Numbered from the stretch's first letter, positions 34,251 to 46,619 are shown. The stretch is 64,000 bases of DNA from Thereva unica (GCA_949987705.1 OX465281.1:6984001-7048000), one strand, 5' to 3'. Numbers and translations are program-made. Notes: generated from the sequence alone by a model not told the origin.

Positions 34251-35479
34251 CGAAGTAAGAAAATCGGCTTGTCTCCATATGTGACGCTGATACCGAACAG
34301 ATTGAACACTTTTGTTTTACTATTTACCCTCGCAAATTCCTCCATAAATTCCCCGAATTATCCCACTTCAGTACCAATTCCCAGGACTTTCCATCATTTA
34401 CATTCGAATGTTTACATCAATTCTGAACAAATGTTTTGTTAAAAAAACGGAGCATAGCAAACAGCAAGAAAAAAACACAAAGTTTGGGGTTAGAATCTGT
34501 CAGTTGTAAACATTTGCTATTGATTACAAAACGTCGAAAATTGCAGGCAAACAGATGAAGACACACGCACACAAACACACACACAGCACAAGTCCTCGAC
34601 CTGCTCCATCTGCCTGCAGCAACAACTGAATCCAAGCCCCGGGGTTGAAAGACGTTGATTTCATGGAAGATAGTAAAGTATACAAAAGTTTATCCAAAAA
34701 GAAAACACAATAGACGACCACAATATCAGTTGAGCCGAAGTCATCCCATATTCTAGTGGCGTCGTGGATGCATAATATGTTGCAGTTGTGCAAACAAACC
34801 ACAGCACACCCGGCGGGGGTGCGAAGGCAGGATGGTGGATGTCGCGGGTGCTATTCATGCTCAGTGTGCAAGTAACTAGGCACTAGGACGGCTCAGCGGG
34901 CTGTGGATAGGTGCAGAACGAGGTCCTCCTCGACCGAGAGCGCAAGGGAATGGCGTAATTAGCGCTAATGCATAAATATGTGCTCCACGCCCTCATGAGG
35001 AGCGCACGTACTGCATCGATGGGACACACGAGGCCAATGCAGAATAGAACCGTCCAGCAAGGAGCTGCAAGAGTTGGCTGAATGTCCGGCTTGGCAACTT
35101 CGGACAGGAAATAAGCCGATTACAACAGAAATCACGTATCACGGACGTCTCGACTTCGTTATCTAAAAATCTTTGTTCAATTAAGAAAATGAACGAGACC
35201 AGGCCTCACTCGTTCTCCGGGCCTCTTCCTCCCCAGGAGAGACTCTTTTTGTCCACAGTCCCATAAGACATATGGTCACCACTCGTGCATTCCTTATGCA
35301 ACGAACGACAAGGATTTATTGCCCTCGGGTCATGTGAAAACCGAGATCGAAGGCGCGCTTCGTGTTCCCTTCAAAGCTCTCTCTCGCCTTGCTCCAATGG
35401 TCTGGATTGCGCCACACATGTGCACCCGTGAGCTGCTAGTACACCTGAGCTCATCCCGAGTGCTGTTCTTGCACCTTTT
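34251..35479. other. unique island, possible regulatory DNA
   Basis: No transposon recognised. Contains a CA-rich microsatellite (about 34,562-34,588) and homeodomain-type core motifs, including the palindrome ATTAGCGCTAAT at 34,958-34,969 overlapped by TAATTA. It precedes the possible first exon at 35,480. Regulatory function is inference. Confidence 0.4.
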
Positions 35480-35721
35480 TTGTGCAGTCAAGGTGTGAAA
35501 AATCGTCTCTGTGTAAAAATCGTGGTCAAGAAAGAAATTGAAGCGTTTTGCGGGCGCAATTTTCCGGTTCGCGATCGAAATTGCGAAACGTTTATCGCTC
35601 GCCGGTCGTTATTTGAGTTGCGGCCGCGGCAAGGCCAGACCTCGATGGAACCCGATCCACGGGGGAAAATTCATAGAAAACGGCGAAAACCTGCGCGAAC
35701 TGAACGCCGGGCCGCCGCCAG
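35480..35721 (+). CDS. possible 5' exon ending at a splice donor
   Basis: A GC-richer block with open frames in two phases (from 35,480 and 35,538) terminates at CAG followed by GTGAGT (donor at 35,722), a strong insect donor. The second frame reads GGKFIENGENLRELNAGPPP up to the junction. I do not recognise the protein; the block could also be 5' untranslated. Without the next exon in view, coding status is unsettled. Confidence 0.3.
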
Positions 35722-35733
35722 GTGAGTCGAACT

Positions 35734-36799
35734 CATTACGATACTTTCAAGGTGAACAAAATTCGCTTTTTTCGGGAGGGGTGGGAGGGGAATTAGTAAT
35801 TTCGAAATCGATATTGATTGTCTTTGATTCATGCAAGCCGAATCCGATGGAACGGCACATGGCTGCTGGTGATATGAAAATAAATGACAAATTACTTTTT
35901 GATAGACACACAGGCGGAGGGGAGCGTCGGCTCGGTGGAGGGGATCAGATAATATTAAACAAGAAGCTATTTACACAAAGCCAGTAGATTTTTCAATTTG
36001 ACAGGAATAAACAGCGGACGTCGCAGGAGCGCCGGATTACAACGTCTTAAGCGATTTCTTTTGATTTCATTTTCGTGTAAGCAGGGAGAAAAACTTCAAA
36101 AACTTTTCTACGTTTACATTTCAGCTTAAATGCTTGGGCGGGGGGGGACTGTCATAGTTGCCTGTTGATATGGCGATGCTGATGGCTTGAAGGTTAACAC
36201 GGAAAAACTTTATTATGATATCATATCGGACATTTAGTTGGCAGAGAAAAATGTCAGAGCTAGTGAAATTGACTATTGGAAATCCCCTAGTGGCTTTGCC
36301 CAACATTAGGAAGTCGTTCGTATGTATGACAGTATCACTTTAGGTTGACTTTGGCTTATAGTGAAAACTTTTCAAATTAGTCATATTATACATTCGCAAT
36401 ATCCGACTGGTATTACTCAAATAATATATTCTGTATTATATGGTTTTGTTAGAAAATAGCCCTCGTCGTTTGTTTCTTATCAATGAATTTATGTAAACAG
36501 CTTTGTTCAACATCTGACAGCCAATGATATATGAAAATGTAGCGATGACTGAAGTAAGAAACTTCAAGAGCGCACGAGCCTTACAAATAGTGTAGATCTA
36601 TTTCTCCCATCAGCCATATATGACGGTTTTATGTCTCGTAACGTAACAGAGCACTTTAACCAAAGTATTCATTTGATGAGACTGGTCTGCTGACGAAATT
36701 CCAAACTTCTGTATCTATCCTCTTTGCTGTAAAGAGCTATATTAGGAGTTTTCTGTCTGGTCGTTCAATCATGGGAACACTGGATGGCGTCGAACCTAA
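35734..36799. other. unassigned, no gene seen
   Basis: Low-complexity G-run at about 36,138. The last few hundred bases may be 5' sequence of the LINE that follows. Nothing else recognised. Confidence 0.4.
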
Positions 36800-39718
36800 A
36801 CGCCATATCTTCAGTGTCAGGTTCCCACTACTAAGTCCCTTTCCCTCTACTACCAGAACGTAAGGGGAATAAGGTCAAAAACTAACGACATCCTTCATGC
36901 ATCGACGGCTAGCGGGTTCGATGTCATTGCATTCACTGAAACCTGGCTCCATGAAGGCATTCTTAATGCTGAACTCTTCGATTCCTCCTACCAAGTCTTT
37001 CGGAGGGATCGTCACACTGACTCGGAAGCTCGTGGGGGCGGCGTACTTCTTGCTTGCCGCAGTCACCTTAATTGTAACCCAATTACGCTTCCTAGTTTCT
37101 CTAACCACTTGGACATTGAGCTTGTCGCTCTCAAGATTTCCTTCTCTAAATCTAATCTATTCCTGCTGTGCTGCTATATCCAACCAGGTATGATTAGCAC
37201 ACTTGACGATGGAGGTAAAAGCCTCTATGATATTCTCATCTCTTGTGTTGATTATTGCCTGAGTATGATGAACACTGGGGATGAACTTCTTCTACTTGGG
37301 GACTTCAATTTACCCAATATTCAGTGGGTATTTGACGAAGTTGACGATAACTACCTCCCTGAAGGCAATATTAATTCTAAGGAATCCTGTTTTCTCAATT
37401 CCTTATTCTCACTCGGCCTGAATCAAATGAGTGGTGTGACTAATATGTTAGGGAGGCAGTTGGATCTTGTATTCTTTACTGACTCAGGAAACATGATTGT
37501 TGAACCCAGTGCAATAGTCATGACGTCCGTTGACAATTACCACCCTCCTCTCCTGCTAAATTACTGCTTCAATTCAAAGAACAATCCTTGTCCGGAGGCG
37601 GTAACTCACTCCTTCAACTTTATGAAGGCTAACTTTAATGAACTCTCATCTAAGCTTGCCTTGATCGATTTCAACAGCCTACTTTCCGCAAATGAGTTGG
37701 ATGTCGATGTGGCACGGTTTTATACCGTACTATACGAAGCTATCGTTTCATGTGTACCTTTTGAGCCCCTAAAATTGCGCAGTTCTTCTCCACCTTGGTA
37801 CAACAATGAACTGAAGCATTTAATAAATCTGAAAAATAGACTCTGGAAGACCTATTTAAAGAGAAAGGACCCTCCGAGTCTTACTACATTTACCGATTGC
37901 TATAACAGATTTCGTTTTCTCTCTTCTGCTCTGTATAGTGAATATCTCAGCAGCATGAGGGACCAGGTGTATACTGATCCTAGAAACTTCTTTAAATTTG
38001 TCAACTCTAAGAAAAAAGTCGATAACTACCCAAATACTATGCAGCACACTAACTGGTCTAGTAGTGAGTCTTCCTCTATTTCCAACATGTTTGCTTCATT
38101 CTTTCATCAATCTTTCACTCCATCCAACTTTCAGCCTAATGACAATAATTTTCGTCACATAACTCCACACCGAGAGGCTGCTAGATTATCTCTTTCAATT
38201 TCCACTGACGATATCGTGAAACATATTGATGAACTCCCTTTCGACTTCACTTCAGGCCCTGACGGTATCCCTCCTGCTGTCCTTAAATCCTGTGTGGAGG
38301 TTCTCCAGTCCCCACTGAAAACCCTTTTTCAAAAATCCTTAGATAAAGGGAATTTCCCTACTCTTTGGAAGAATTCGTTCATAATACCTATTCACAAAAG
38401 TGGTAGCAAGAACGAAATATCGAATTACAGACCAATTGCTAAGCTGTCTGTCATACCAAAGCTTTTTGAGTCAATCATTTATTCTGCAATCGTGCCCATC
38501 TGCAAAAAACTTATTTCTACGAACCAACATGGTTTTCTTCCAGCCCGTTCCACTACCGCGAATCTCCTTGAATTCACTTCCCATGCTGTTGAAGGCTTCA
38601 TTTCCGGTTGCCAAACTGATTGTGTTTACACTGATTTCAGTAAGGCATTTGACAAGCTTTCCCACTCCATCATACTTTTCAAACTAAAAAAGTTAGGTTT
38701 CCCTGTAGCCCTTCTATTATGGTTCCAGTCCTACTTAGCTAACAGGACCTACCAAGTCCTTTTCCGTGGATCCAAATCCGCGACCATTGAGGCGTCATCC
38801 GGTGTCCCTCAAGGCAGCCATCTTGGCCCTATCCTCTTTATTCTTTCTATTGATGATATAGTTACCTTGCTAAGACACTGCAGAATCCTGATTTATGCTG
38901 ATGACATCAAATTGTACCGTCACGTAAAGAGTATGGAGGACTGCAAACTTTTGCAGGTCGACCTCGACACCTTTTTCTCTTGGTGCGCCAACAACAACCT
39001 GGTTCTTAATATTAGTAAATGCGAAGTCATGACTTTTTGTAGGCGACGTGATCCTATAATTTATAACTACTCATTCTCTGGTGAGGGTGTCCCCCGTGTT
39101 AATTTAGTCAAAGATCTCGGGATAAGATTTGACACCAAGCTAGACTTCTCTACTCATATCAACTATATTTCTTCCAAGAGCAGCTTAGTCTTGGGTTTTA
39201 TAAAAAGGTGGTCCAAAGAATTTAACAGCACCCTGATCACTAAACACCTCTACATTTCCCTTGTCAGACCTTTACTTGAATATGCGTCCCAGGTTTGGTC
39301 TCCTCACTATTCTTCGCATGTTGGAAAAATTGAATCGGTTCAACGTAGGTTCGTTCGATTCGCATTGAATCACCTTCCTTGGGAAGACCCTTTAATTCTT
39401 CCACCATATGAATACCGACTTAAGTTACTCAACTTAAACTCTCTCCACAAGCGTCGTGAGGTGGCCGATGTTGTTTTCGTCCACCAGCTTCTTAATGGAC
39501 GTGTCGACTCAGGTTTTCTAAGGCGCCGTGCGTCGTTTAGAGAGAGCCGATACAATCTGAGAGGACCACCGCTCTTACACATCAACTCCTCTAACACCAA
39601 TTATGGCCGATTTGAGCCTGTAAATCGCATGTTCATTAATGTAAATAAAAATATTAATGTTTTTAGCGTAAGCACTAACAAAGAGCTGCTTAAAAGGAGT
39701 TTATTTGTTGTCTCATGA
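36800..39718 (+). CDS. Jockey/CR1-group LINE ORF2 (endonuclease-RT), 972 codons
   Basis: Best-preserved element protein here. The frame is open from just after a TAA at 36,797-36,799 to the stop at 39,716-39,718. The N-terminus reads YYQNVRGIRSKTNDILHAST and FTETWLHEG, the AP-endonuclease start, then GGGVLLAC, then LLLGDFNLPNIQW and an SDH-equivalent VDNYHPP. The RT follows: FTSGPDGIPPAVL, RPIAKLSVIPKLFE, DFSKAFD, SGVPQGSHLGPILF and catalytic YADD (about residue 700 of the whole frame). The C-terminus has no RNase H, as in Jockey/CR1. No in-frame ATG lies before the endonuclease, so translation start is unclear. No frameshift was seen. Confidence 0.9.
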   Translation, partial: TPYLQCQVPTTKSLSLYYQNVRGIRSKTNDILHASTASGFDVIAFTETWLHEGILNAELFDSSYQVFRRDRHTDSEARGGGVLLACRSHLNCNPITLPSFSNHLDIELVALKISFSKSNLFLLCCYIQPGMISTLDDGGKSLYDILISCVDYCLSMMNTGDELLLLGDFNLPNIQWVFDEVDDNYLPEGNINSKESCFLNSLFSLGLNQMSGVTNMLGRQLDLVFFTDSGNMIVEPSAIVMTSVDNYHPPLLLNYCFNSKNNPCPEAVTHSFNFMKANFNELSSKLALIDFNSLLSANELDVDVARFYTVLYEAIVSCVPFEPLKLRSSSPPWYNNELKHLINLKNRLWKTYLKRKDPPSLTTFTDCYNRFRFLSSALYSEYLSSMRDQVYTDPRNFFKFVNSKKKVDNYPNTMQHTNWSSSESSSISNMFASFFHQSFTPSNFQPNDNNFRHITPHREAARLSLSISTDDIVKHIDELPFDFTSGPDGIPPAVLKSCVEVLQSPLKTLFQKSLDKGNFPTLWKNSFIIPIHKSGSKNEISNYRPIAKLSVIPKLFESIIYSAIVPICKKLISTNQHGFLPARSTTANLLEFTSHAVEGFISGCQTDCVYTDFSKAFDKLSHSIILFKLKKLGFPVALLLWFQSYLANRTYQVLFRGSKSATIEASSGVPQGSHLGPILFILSIDDIVTLLRHCRILIYADDIKLYRHVKSMEDCKLLQVDLDTFFSWCANNNLVLNISKCEVMTFCRRRDPIIYNYSFSGEGVPRVNLVKDLGIRFDTKLDFSTHINYISSKSSLVLGFIKRWSKEFNSTLITKHLYISLVRPLLEYASQVWSPHYSSHVGKIESVQRRFVRFALNHLPWEDPLILPPYEYRLKLLNLNSLHKRREVADVVFVHQLLNGRVDSGFLRRRASFRESRYNLRGPPLLHINSSNTNYGRFEPVNRMFINVNKNINVFSVSTNKELLKRSLFVVS

Positions 39719-39990
39719 CTGTTTATGTGTTTCGCATGCAATTTTTATTGGTACTTAATCTTTTATGTTTGCATGTCTCAGCTGAGCCACAGCAGTGGTA
39801 AATATTTCTCAGCCCTGCTGGGAAGTGCACCTTCTGTATTAGAAGGGAAACTCTATATATGTATATATATATACATATATATATTTATATATGTATGTGT
39901 GTGTATATATATATATATATATATAGATTTTCATGCTTAGCTGTAAAGTGCGCCTTCTGTGCTAGAAGGGTTAACTCTTGCATGAAAAAA
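39719..39990 (+). repeat. LINE 3' region with duplicated block around a TA microsatellite
   Basis: GAAGTGCACCTTCTGTATTA and AAGTGCGCCTTCTGTGCTA, each followed by GAAGG, flank a (TATATG)/(TA)n tract at 39,857-39,926. The first copy follows the ORF2 stop, so it probably belongs to the element's 3' end, and the second could be a neighbouring copy's end. Confidence 0.6.
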
Positions 39991-40109
39991 AAGTGTCCCA
40001 ATACCTACTCCACGAGTCAATATATCAATTGCTATTTCGACTCGCCCCCAACTTTCAGAGCTTCTCTGATTATGGTATTCAACGTTATTGAAATATATTA
40101 GAAAACACA

Positions 40110-40215
40110 AACATCGCATCGAGCGCAACATCGAACTTGGTCATAATTGCAGCCTTAAGAACCATGCCGAATTCAATGTCTTCAAAACGAAGCCTTGCCT
40201 CATCTGTTATAAAAC
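40110..40215 (+). pseudogene. CR1-like remnant, short
   Basis: KNHAEFNVFKTK-type reading at 40,156-40,190 matches KNHVEFNAFKTT in the remnant at 10,470. Only about 30 codons are readable. Confidence 0.4.
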
Positions 40216-42500
40216 TTGCATCGGCCTTCCTTCTTGCCTCAGTGGACGGTCTTAATCTCACAGATGATCCATCTCATCGGATATCGTCAGAGATACAAGC
40301 TGCTTTTTCAGCCAACAGGTTAGGCTACAAACTACAAATTCAACATTCGGTTGGTTCTTCAAAAACGCATTATTAAGACGATGGTACCATTTGCACCTCC
40401 ATAGATTTAGACCCTCCACCCACGAGGCACTGAATTGCAATCCCAGTTGCATACACAACTGTTTCGTGCCCTTGCTTGTGTACGCCAGTGGGAATCCACA
40501 CACGTTTCGACAGAAAGAGACCGATTCGAAACTAGTTTGTAACTCGTCGCGTACAAGTGTTCTTGCGGTCGCAACCGATTTCACTTGCGTGTTTGCACCT
40601 CATCTGAGCTACTTGACATATTGCCAAATCTTCCTGACTGAAAATTATGTGGGCTCAGAACACCAGTTGATCCAAAATCAGTTGCGCTCATGTGTGGACA
40701 AAGATTTCATTTTGGTTGCAATCTGTTTGCAAGCGTGATTCTGGTGAAACTGGTTTGAAACTGGGGTTACAAATCGGTGGACTCGTGTGCGGAGAGCTGG
40801 CTAGTCCATTCGATTGCATTCTTTCTTTTGACGCACCTTACGATCTAGAAATTTTTTTATAAATAGAACAACTCGACTATGGAACAATCTTTCATCACTA
40901 AATTGTTTCCACAATTGAAGCAACATAGAGTGAAAACGTAAGGCTCATCGACGTCTATGTCAGCATCTTCCCATATCTTTTCTTATTCACAGGAATATTT
41001 TATAATGAGTTAAGGTTGAATGGATGACCCTACCAATGAAAGGGTTGATCTCGTCTGGGGGATTTTTAATTAAAATAAAATTTTCAATTATGATATGATG
41101 CACATGTGGAAAGGGATTCTTCGCCCAGGAAGGGCAGAGATATAGTGCTTGGGTCCTTTGCTAATATCGTTCATCAAAAGCCACCATCAATGTGAAAATT
41201 GAAACTTGGTTTGTTCTTATCTTTCAACCTAGGTATAAAAATGTATTCCCCTAATGTAGTTTTTATATTTTATGAATTTGATTAATTTTTAAGGAGTGCA
41301 ATGTTTATTTTTTCATGAAGGAACTATTGATAAAATTTCAAGTCAAATTGGTAGTATACATACACATGTATGTATATTAAAGCGTAGCCGCTATATAAAA
41401 AATCCTTTTTGTCCTGCCCTGGATGTAGCATACATTTTATAATTAAAAAATTCACCTTATTTTGGTCCATGATAGCAATGTATCATAAATGGACTTGATT
41501 TTGAAAATGACCAGCAGAACTGAGGACGACATGAATATGAATATTGGAAATAAAATATACCAGAGAACAAATGACCAAAAATTCCTGGGATTGTATCAGT
41601 CGATCAACAAAGTGGTGGATCGATTTTCGGCTTGGGATTTAAGTGCAATCAAACGATTCATTCGTAAAAAAAAATAATAATAACAAACGATATAAAATGA
41701 ATTTGTGTGTAATAATGCTAGACATAATGTATGTTTATGCAGTAACACTTCTTCAACCAGCGCATTCAAAACAATGGCAGCTACTGTATTACCGCATTGC
41801 GAAAAGAGTCAGATCTGGACTTCCAATGTTCAGTATGTTTCATTCGTTGTCCTTAATTCACCCATGCTAAAGTGAATATTATGTACCTTGGACGGAGGTC
41901 GGAGACTCCTCTGAGATTAAATTAGTCACTCACAGAGCAAGCAACGTATAGAGTGGCTCACTATGATGACCTACTGCATTCTTATAGTTTCTTCAAGGAT
42001 TGCGGGTCCTTCGAGTCATAAGAATGGTATGCTGATTAAATATAATGATGCTCTTGTTGCAATGACCCTTTTGTCCTTATTCATCATCTTTCAAATCCAG
42101 TAAAAAAAGGTGCGGCTATGGTCACTCGCAAATAATGTATCCATGGCTCTTGCACTAGGTTAGGTTAGGTTCTGTTAGATATGGCTGAGTTGCTGGTGTA
42201 CAGCTAAAAGACTTAGGCCAGAGGAGTAGGCCCATCGTGATGACAAGTGATCTAACTTTAAACCTGATTTAAAAGTTTCATTTCTTCGGTAAACCACCTC
42301 GTGTCCATAATGAATCTTTTAAGTTACGAGATCCTAATCTTCGAGTTTTAGCCAAGAGTGTTTTAGAAGGACACTGACAAGAAGGGTTCACCAAAGGTGG
42401 TTAGTCTCTTTTTCTTAGAGCTGGGTAATAACAGATAAGGTATTGTACACTTCCTTCCTCGTCGAGATTTTTACAGCTTCTAGAGAAATCGTAGGTCTCG
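40216..42500. other. unassigned, with TAGGT triplet
   Basis: No gene recognised. TAGGTTAGGTTAGGTT at 42,156-42,171 is three copies of the insect telomere unit TTAGG, too short to be a telomere. AT-rich. Confidence 0.4.
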
Positions 42501-42504
42501 AGAC

Positions 42505-42875
42505 CTAAGCGGGCCGCATGCATACTGCCCTATCAGAGGTCTTGTCTCCCGTGGCTCAGCAGTGAAGTGGTCCGCCTGAGATCTACAACCCTTTCTTTAC
42601 CAGGAAGAAGAGTGGCGATCGTGCCCTTCCTGACCAGTTCGTCAGTTTTACAATTTCCCTCTATATTTCGGTGACCGGGCACCCATCTTAAGAGATCTGC
42701 GGTATTCAGAGATAGTTCTAGAGCTGTTAGTGCAGGAGCGAAGGGCCATTACAGCCGCCTGAATATCTGAGAAGATGCAGACAGTTCGGTCGCCTTGATG
42801 GTTGATTTGCAGAACAGCCTCATGTATGGCTAAAACCTTCGCTTGGTATACACTGCAATGATCGGGAAGTTGGAA
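42505..42875 (-). pseudogene. LOA/R1-type LINE RNase H remnant
   Basis: The minus strand reads SAEPWIEVTFQLPDHCSVYQ, then VLAIHEAV, then FSDIQAAVMALRSC (the SDSQAA-like acidic site). After a frame change it reads RWVPGHRNIEGNCKTDELVR, the PGH motif and end of the domain. RNase H of this type is carried by R1, LOA and I-group LINEs. One frameshift and a stop separate the halves. Confidence 0.7.
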
Positions 42876-42899
42876 GGTAACTTCAATCCAAGGTTCCGC

Positions 42900-43130
42900 A
42901 CTAGTGCCACATTAAAAGTTTTTTTTTGTCTATCTCCTTGGATGCCGCCATTGACTGCTTTTGTTTGCTGCGAGTAGATGCCACAAATCTCTCTAGTTCT
43001 GGTGTGGCTCGTGGATCTTCTCGGCTCCCTTTTAGTTTTCCGTGCCGTGAACGCATGGTCGTTGGCATCACCATTCCGACAAGAACCATCCATCTATCCA
43101 AATGTCACCGGGCTACGTCAAAAAGTTAAC
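42900..43130 (-). other. unrecognised short coding-like stretch
   Basis: Two overlapping minus-strand frames, one reading RDPRATPELERFVASTR-like text, directly upstream of the RNase H remnant. The family is not recognised. It may be part of the same LINE or a separate repeat. Confidence 0.25.
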
Positions 43131-43185
43131 CGTGTGTTTTGATCGGAAAAAAGGTAAGGTAATGTCACAATCTCCATATTAGAGC

Positions 43186-43262
43186 ATGCTTTGTAGCATA
43201 GGTGTTAAGACGACCGACTACCATCCCAAAGGTGTGAGGTTCGATTCTAAGCAGCCCCATGG
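43186..43262 (+). repeat. tRNA-derived SINE
   Basis: GTAGCATAGGTGTTAAGACG (A-box region), then CGACTACCATCCCAAAGG, then a B-box-like GAGGTTCGATTCT. Same anticodon-region signature (ACTACCATCCCA) as the SINE at 28,455, here on the plus strand. Confidence 0.65.
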
Positions 43263-46165
43263 TGTTTCATCTACCAATTTCGTCCAGTTAGATAATGTTA
43301 CTTCTTTGTTGTTGTCAGCGGTGTTTACACCAATTTCTTCTGCTTTCGGTTGCAACCACAATAAGCGAGGTAGCCATTTTTTGTTCGACCGACAAAATCG
43401 GCGTTGTCGCTGTAGAATTATATGAGAGTGGCTGGAGCGTCAGGCGTCATTGTCTGTTGTGCTATAGCGCCAACTCGAGTTTGCTGTTCGGCATTGAACT
43501 GGAGATAGTCCTGCCGGCAGTTTGATGAGACTTTATTTTTGCTAGGTTTACGTTTGCAATCGAGTTAAGACTTTATATCGTATGCACGAATCGTTTCATT
43601 CATCTTTATGCCATTGAATTTACCACGAGTGAGACTCGTGCATGTCTTGTCTCAGATATAAAACGTTCGGCAAGTCTCACCCTAGTGGTTCTAGTGGTTA
43701 GGGGTTCAGAATTTCTTCCACATTTCATTTCCGTACCCTAAAAAAAGTCCCTCATTGCCAACTTGCAACCTTCCTGCAAATTACGGCGCTTCTTGTCCAT
43801 TGAGTTTAAAGTTATAATTGAAATTCAAATAAACGTTTTATCGAGCGTAGCCGCAAAATTAAATTAAACCATTCACTCAAAAAGGATTTAACCTTACGCT
43901 CAGATTTCCTTAATATAAAATCTTGCTCCTTGGAGGGAATCTTATTAGACCCTCGTCTTGTGTATATGGAGAACGGATTTGGTCTCCACTGAAGCGAAAG
44001 GACGAAACCAACAGTTGCACTCTCAAGAGGACTTAATGAACTTCCTTAGGCAAATATCATAAGTCTCCGGTTATCCCTTTACGCTTTTCCGCCCTTTCAC
44101 CCTTACTATGCTCAATTATCCGTAAGGATCCACACACAGTGCAGTCGTCCATGCTGTAAATCTTCCTTCAAGCAAATTGTGATGTGTGTGTGTGCGAGTG
44201 TGTTCGGAATGTTTTCGACGTTTTGTGTCGAGTCCTGTGGAATTGAGAGGAGGGCACAGAAAAAAATATTGGACCAAGTTTTATTACCACGCCCGAAGGC
44301 TCTAATTATTGTAAAACTCGAGAGGAATGTCCTGCAGCTGCAGATGTGATATTGGGGGGCGAATGGGCAATCTACTGGGAAAAAACTACTCGGGGATATT
44401 GCAATAATGGCAATGATGTTGCAAAATGGGTGCTGCACATCCTGCAGGACATCGATATCTTCTGGACTGGGGACAATCAGCTGGAGGATAACGATAGGAT
44501 TGCGCCATGTTTCCTGTTGTGCGTGCTTGTGTGTGTGGTAGTATGCGAGACATGTATATAAAAGCAGCAGCAGGATACGGATGATATCGAGTATTATCAT
44601 AAGGATCGACCTACATCCTTCTACAGCGATATCCTACGGAAGGAAATACTTTACAAGCCAAAGGAATTGGAAATTCCACTCTCAAATAATCGAAGTGCTT
44701 CTAAAATCATCGTCTGGGAGTGAAAGAACGGCGGCGCCGGGACGACGGCGGGGGGGATGTTTAGTTTCATCTACTCACCGCCATAGTTCTGATTAATGGA
44801 TATTGATCCGAGTTGGGGAAACAATTTGCCAACAGGATCCTGTGCTTTCATCAGGTATCCCTGTGGAATTTATGCTCATCGAAATGTGAAATGCTTTACG
44901 TGGCTAATTCTGATTCTGGTGTATTTGCCGGGAATTCACATCGTTTTATTGTTGAAATTCGGGGTTGATTTGTGGGGATTTAATCAGGTTCTATGGGCCT
45001 CGCTCCGGACATAAATTTCGTGGCCTTATTGCATCGTTATTGCGGTCGATATATTTATTAAATGGATTTCATTTCATCCAATTTATTAAAAGTAATTTTT
45101 TCCGTGTTTTTGCCCAGGTTTTTCAGCTCCAAATAATAATTGTGCACACACTGGCAGCGCTTATAATCCTTTTGCGAACATCATCATCCGACCAGGTTTA
45201 TGCTGGCTTTCATGTGGCTTGTGGTTTTGATGGGGGCTTTATCATATCGATATTATATTTTTTTTACCCATCGTCCCAGTCAGTTGGTTCGGCATTATGG
45301 TGTAGTATCAACTGTTTTTCAAACGGATATAATGTAATGCGATTAAGCTAATTAATTGAATCTGCACCCCTTGTCTGATGTTTGACAGGGTCTCTCGATG
45401 CAGAGGACGTATACATAGTTTCATAGTCTTCGTCCCTTTTTACTTTTGTAAACTCTCCCTTTTCTATCATATACAAACTTCATGTCGTTTCCATGTTGTC
45501 GTACCTAAACTACTTCACTATTGCCTCTCACTCATGTAATTCGAGTCTATTGATTAAATACTCGAAGCAATTAGGATTGATTCCATCTGCACACACAGTT
45601 TGCCCCCTGTACAGGAAAATCTGAACTTGTATGGGGAAGTTTCATTTATCGCTTTAACCCTTTCAATAAATTTTGAGTCAGTAAGAATCATTACGTAATT
45701 ATTTTGGATAATAGTCGGAGTCATAAAAGCAGTTCTGTGCAGATTATTCAATTAAATTTTGGGTCTTTTACGTCTTCATTTGGTGATTAGACAATGAATA
45801 TTGAGTTGAAGGTATGTTTTTACCAAGACTTTGCTTTTTTATGGCAGTTTAAACTCAGGTATCATTCTTTGTACTACATTGATCATGTCGTTACTTACAT
45901 TAAGGCACAATGTCTACTAGCAAAACTGTTTTGATCTTGAATAAGGTGTAGACCGATTATCAAAATGGTCACTTGGACGTACGTATCTACTCCTCAATAA
46001 TCCCTATACCTTCCTCAGATTTATAGACCAGACCAATTGAACAAGTTATGTAGACTGCTCAGGGATTTTTTGCTCAGATTATGTCTGTTCAGGCAGTTTG
46101 CGTTAAAAAACAAGATAATTCTTCTCGCTAACGCAAGTAGTATAGCAATAGGAATCCGAGAGCAG
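43263..46165. other. unique DNA, no gene seen
   Basis: No transposon or domain recognised. Open frames at 44,112-44,600 (minus) and 44,965-45,351 (plus) have no recognisable motifs. The 44,100-45,350 part has higher complexity and may be conserved non-coding DNA. Confidence 0.4.
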
Positions 46166-46619
46166 AGACGTTATTAGTTGTGGACTCGGCTGTGGATGTG
46201 GTCTTGGGTGTAAATGAGCGCCGCCTGTGTGAGATGAGTTGAACTTCGGTGGGTCTTGGATGAGCTTGCGCGCTGGGTAAATTTTTAACCTGGTTGGGGG
46301 ATCGAATCAGTAGTAATGAGTGCCTTAGGCAAGGCGCAAATTGAGACGCGTATAGCGCGTGTGGGGTGGCGCAGCACAGCGCGATTTTCTGTAACCATGG
46401 GAAACTAATAGAGCCGCGCAAATTAACTAGTGGACGCGAGGTGGCACGACTCGCGTCATCTACGACACGCGTGGCTTTGTGGTCGAACCACAGTTTCTCG
46501 TGCCGGTCGTGTCAACAAGCAACGTGTATTTCTAAATTTCTTCTTGAAATTATTTTCATGTTCTTTCTCTTCCATTATTTTAGTTTGTTTTTGATTACTG
46601 TGTTTTTAAATACCTACCT

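Noticed and set aside
42156..42171. TAGGTTAGGTTAGGTT as a telomere
   Set aside because: Only three units of TTAGG and no neighbouring telomere-like array. Short tracts of this unit are common in insect genomes.
43690..43715. tRNA-Asp/Glu-like A box (CTAGTGGTTCTAGTGGTTAG)
   Set aside because: No B box or T arm at the required distance.
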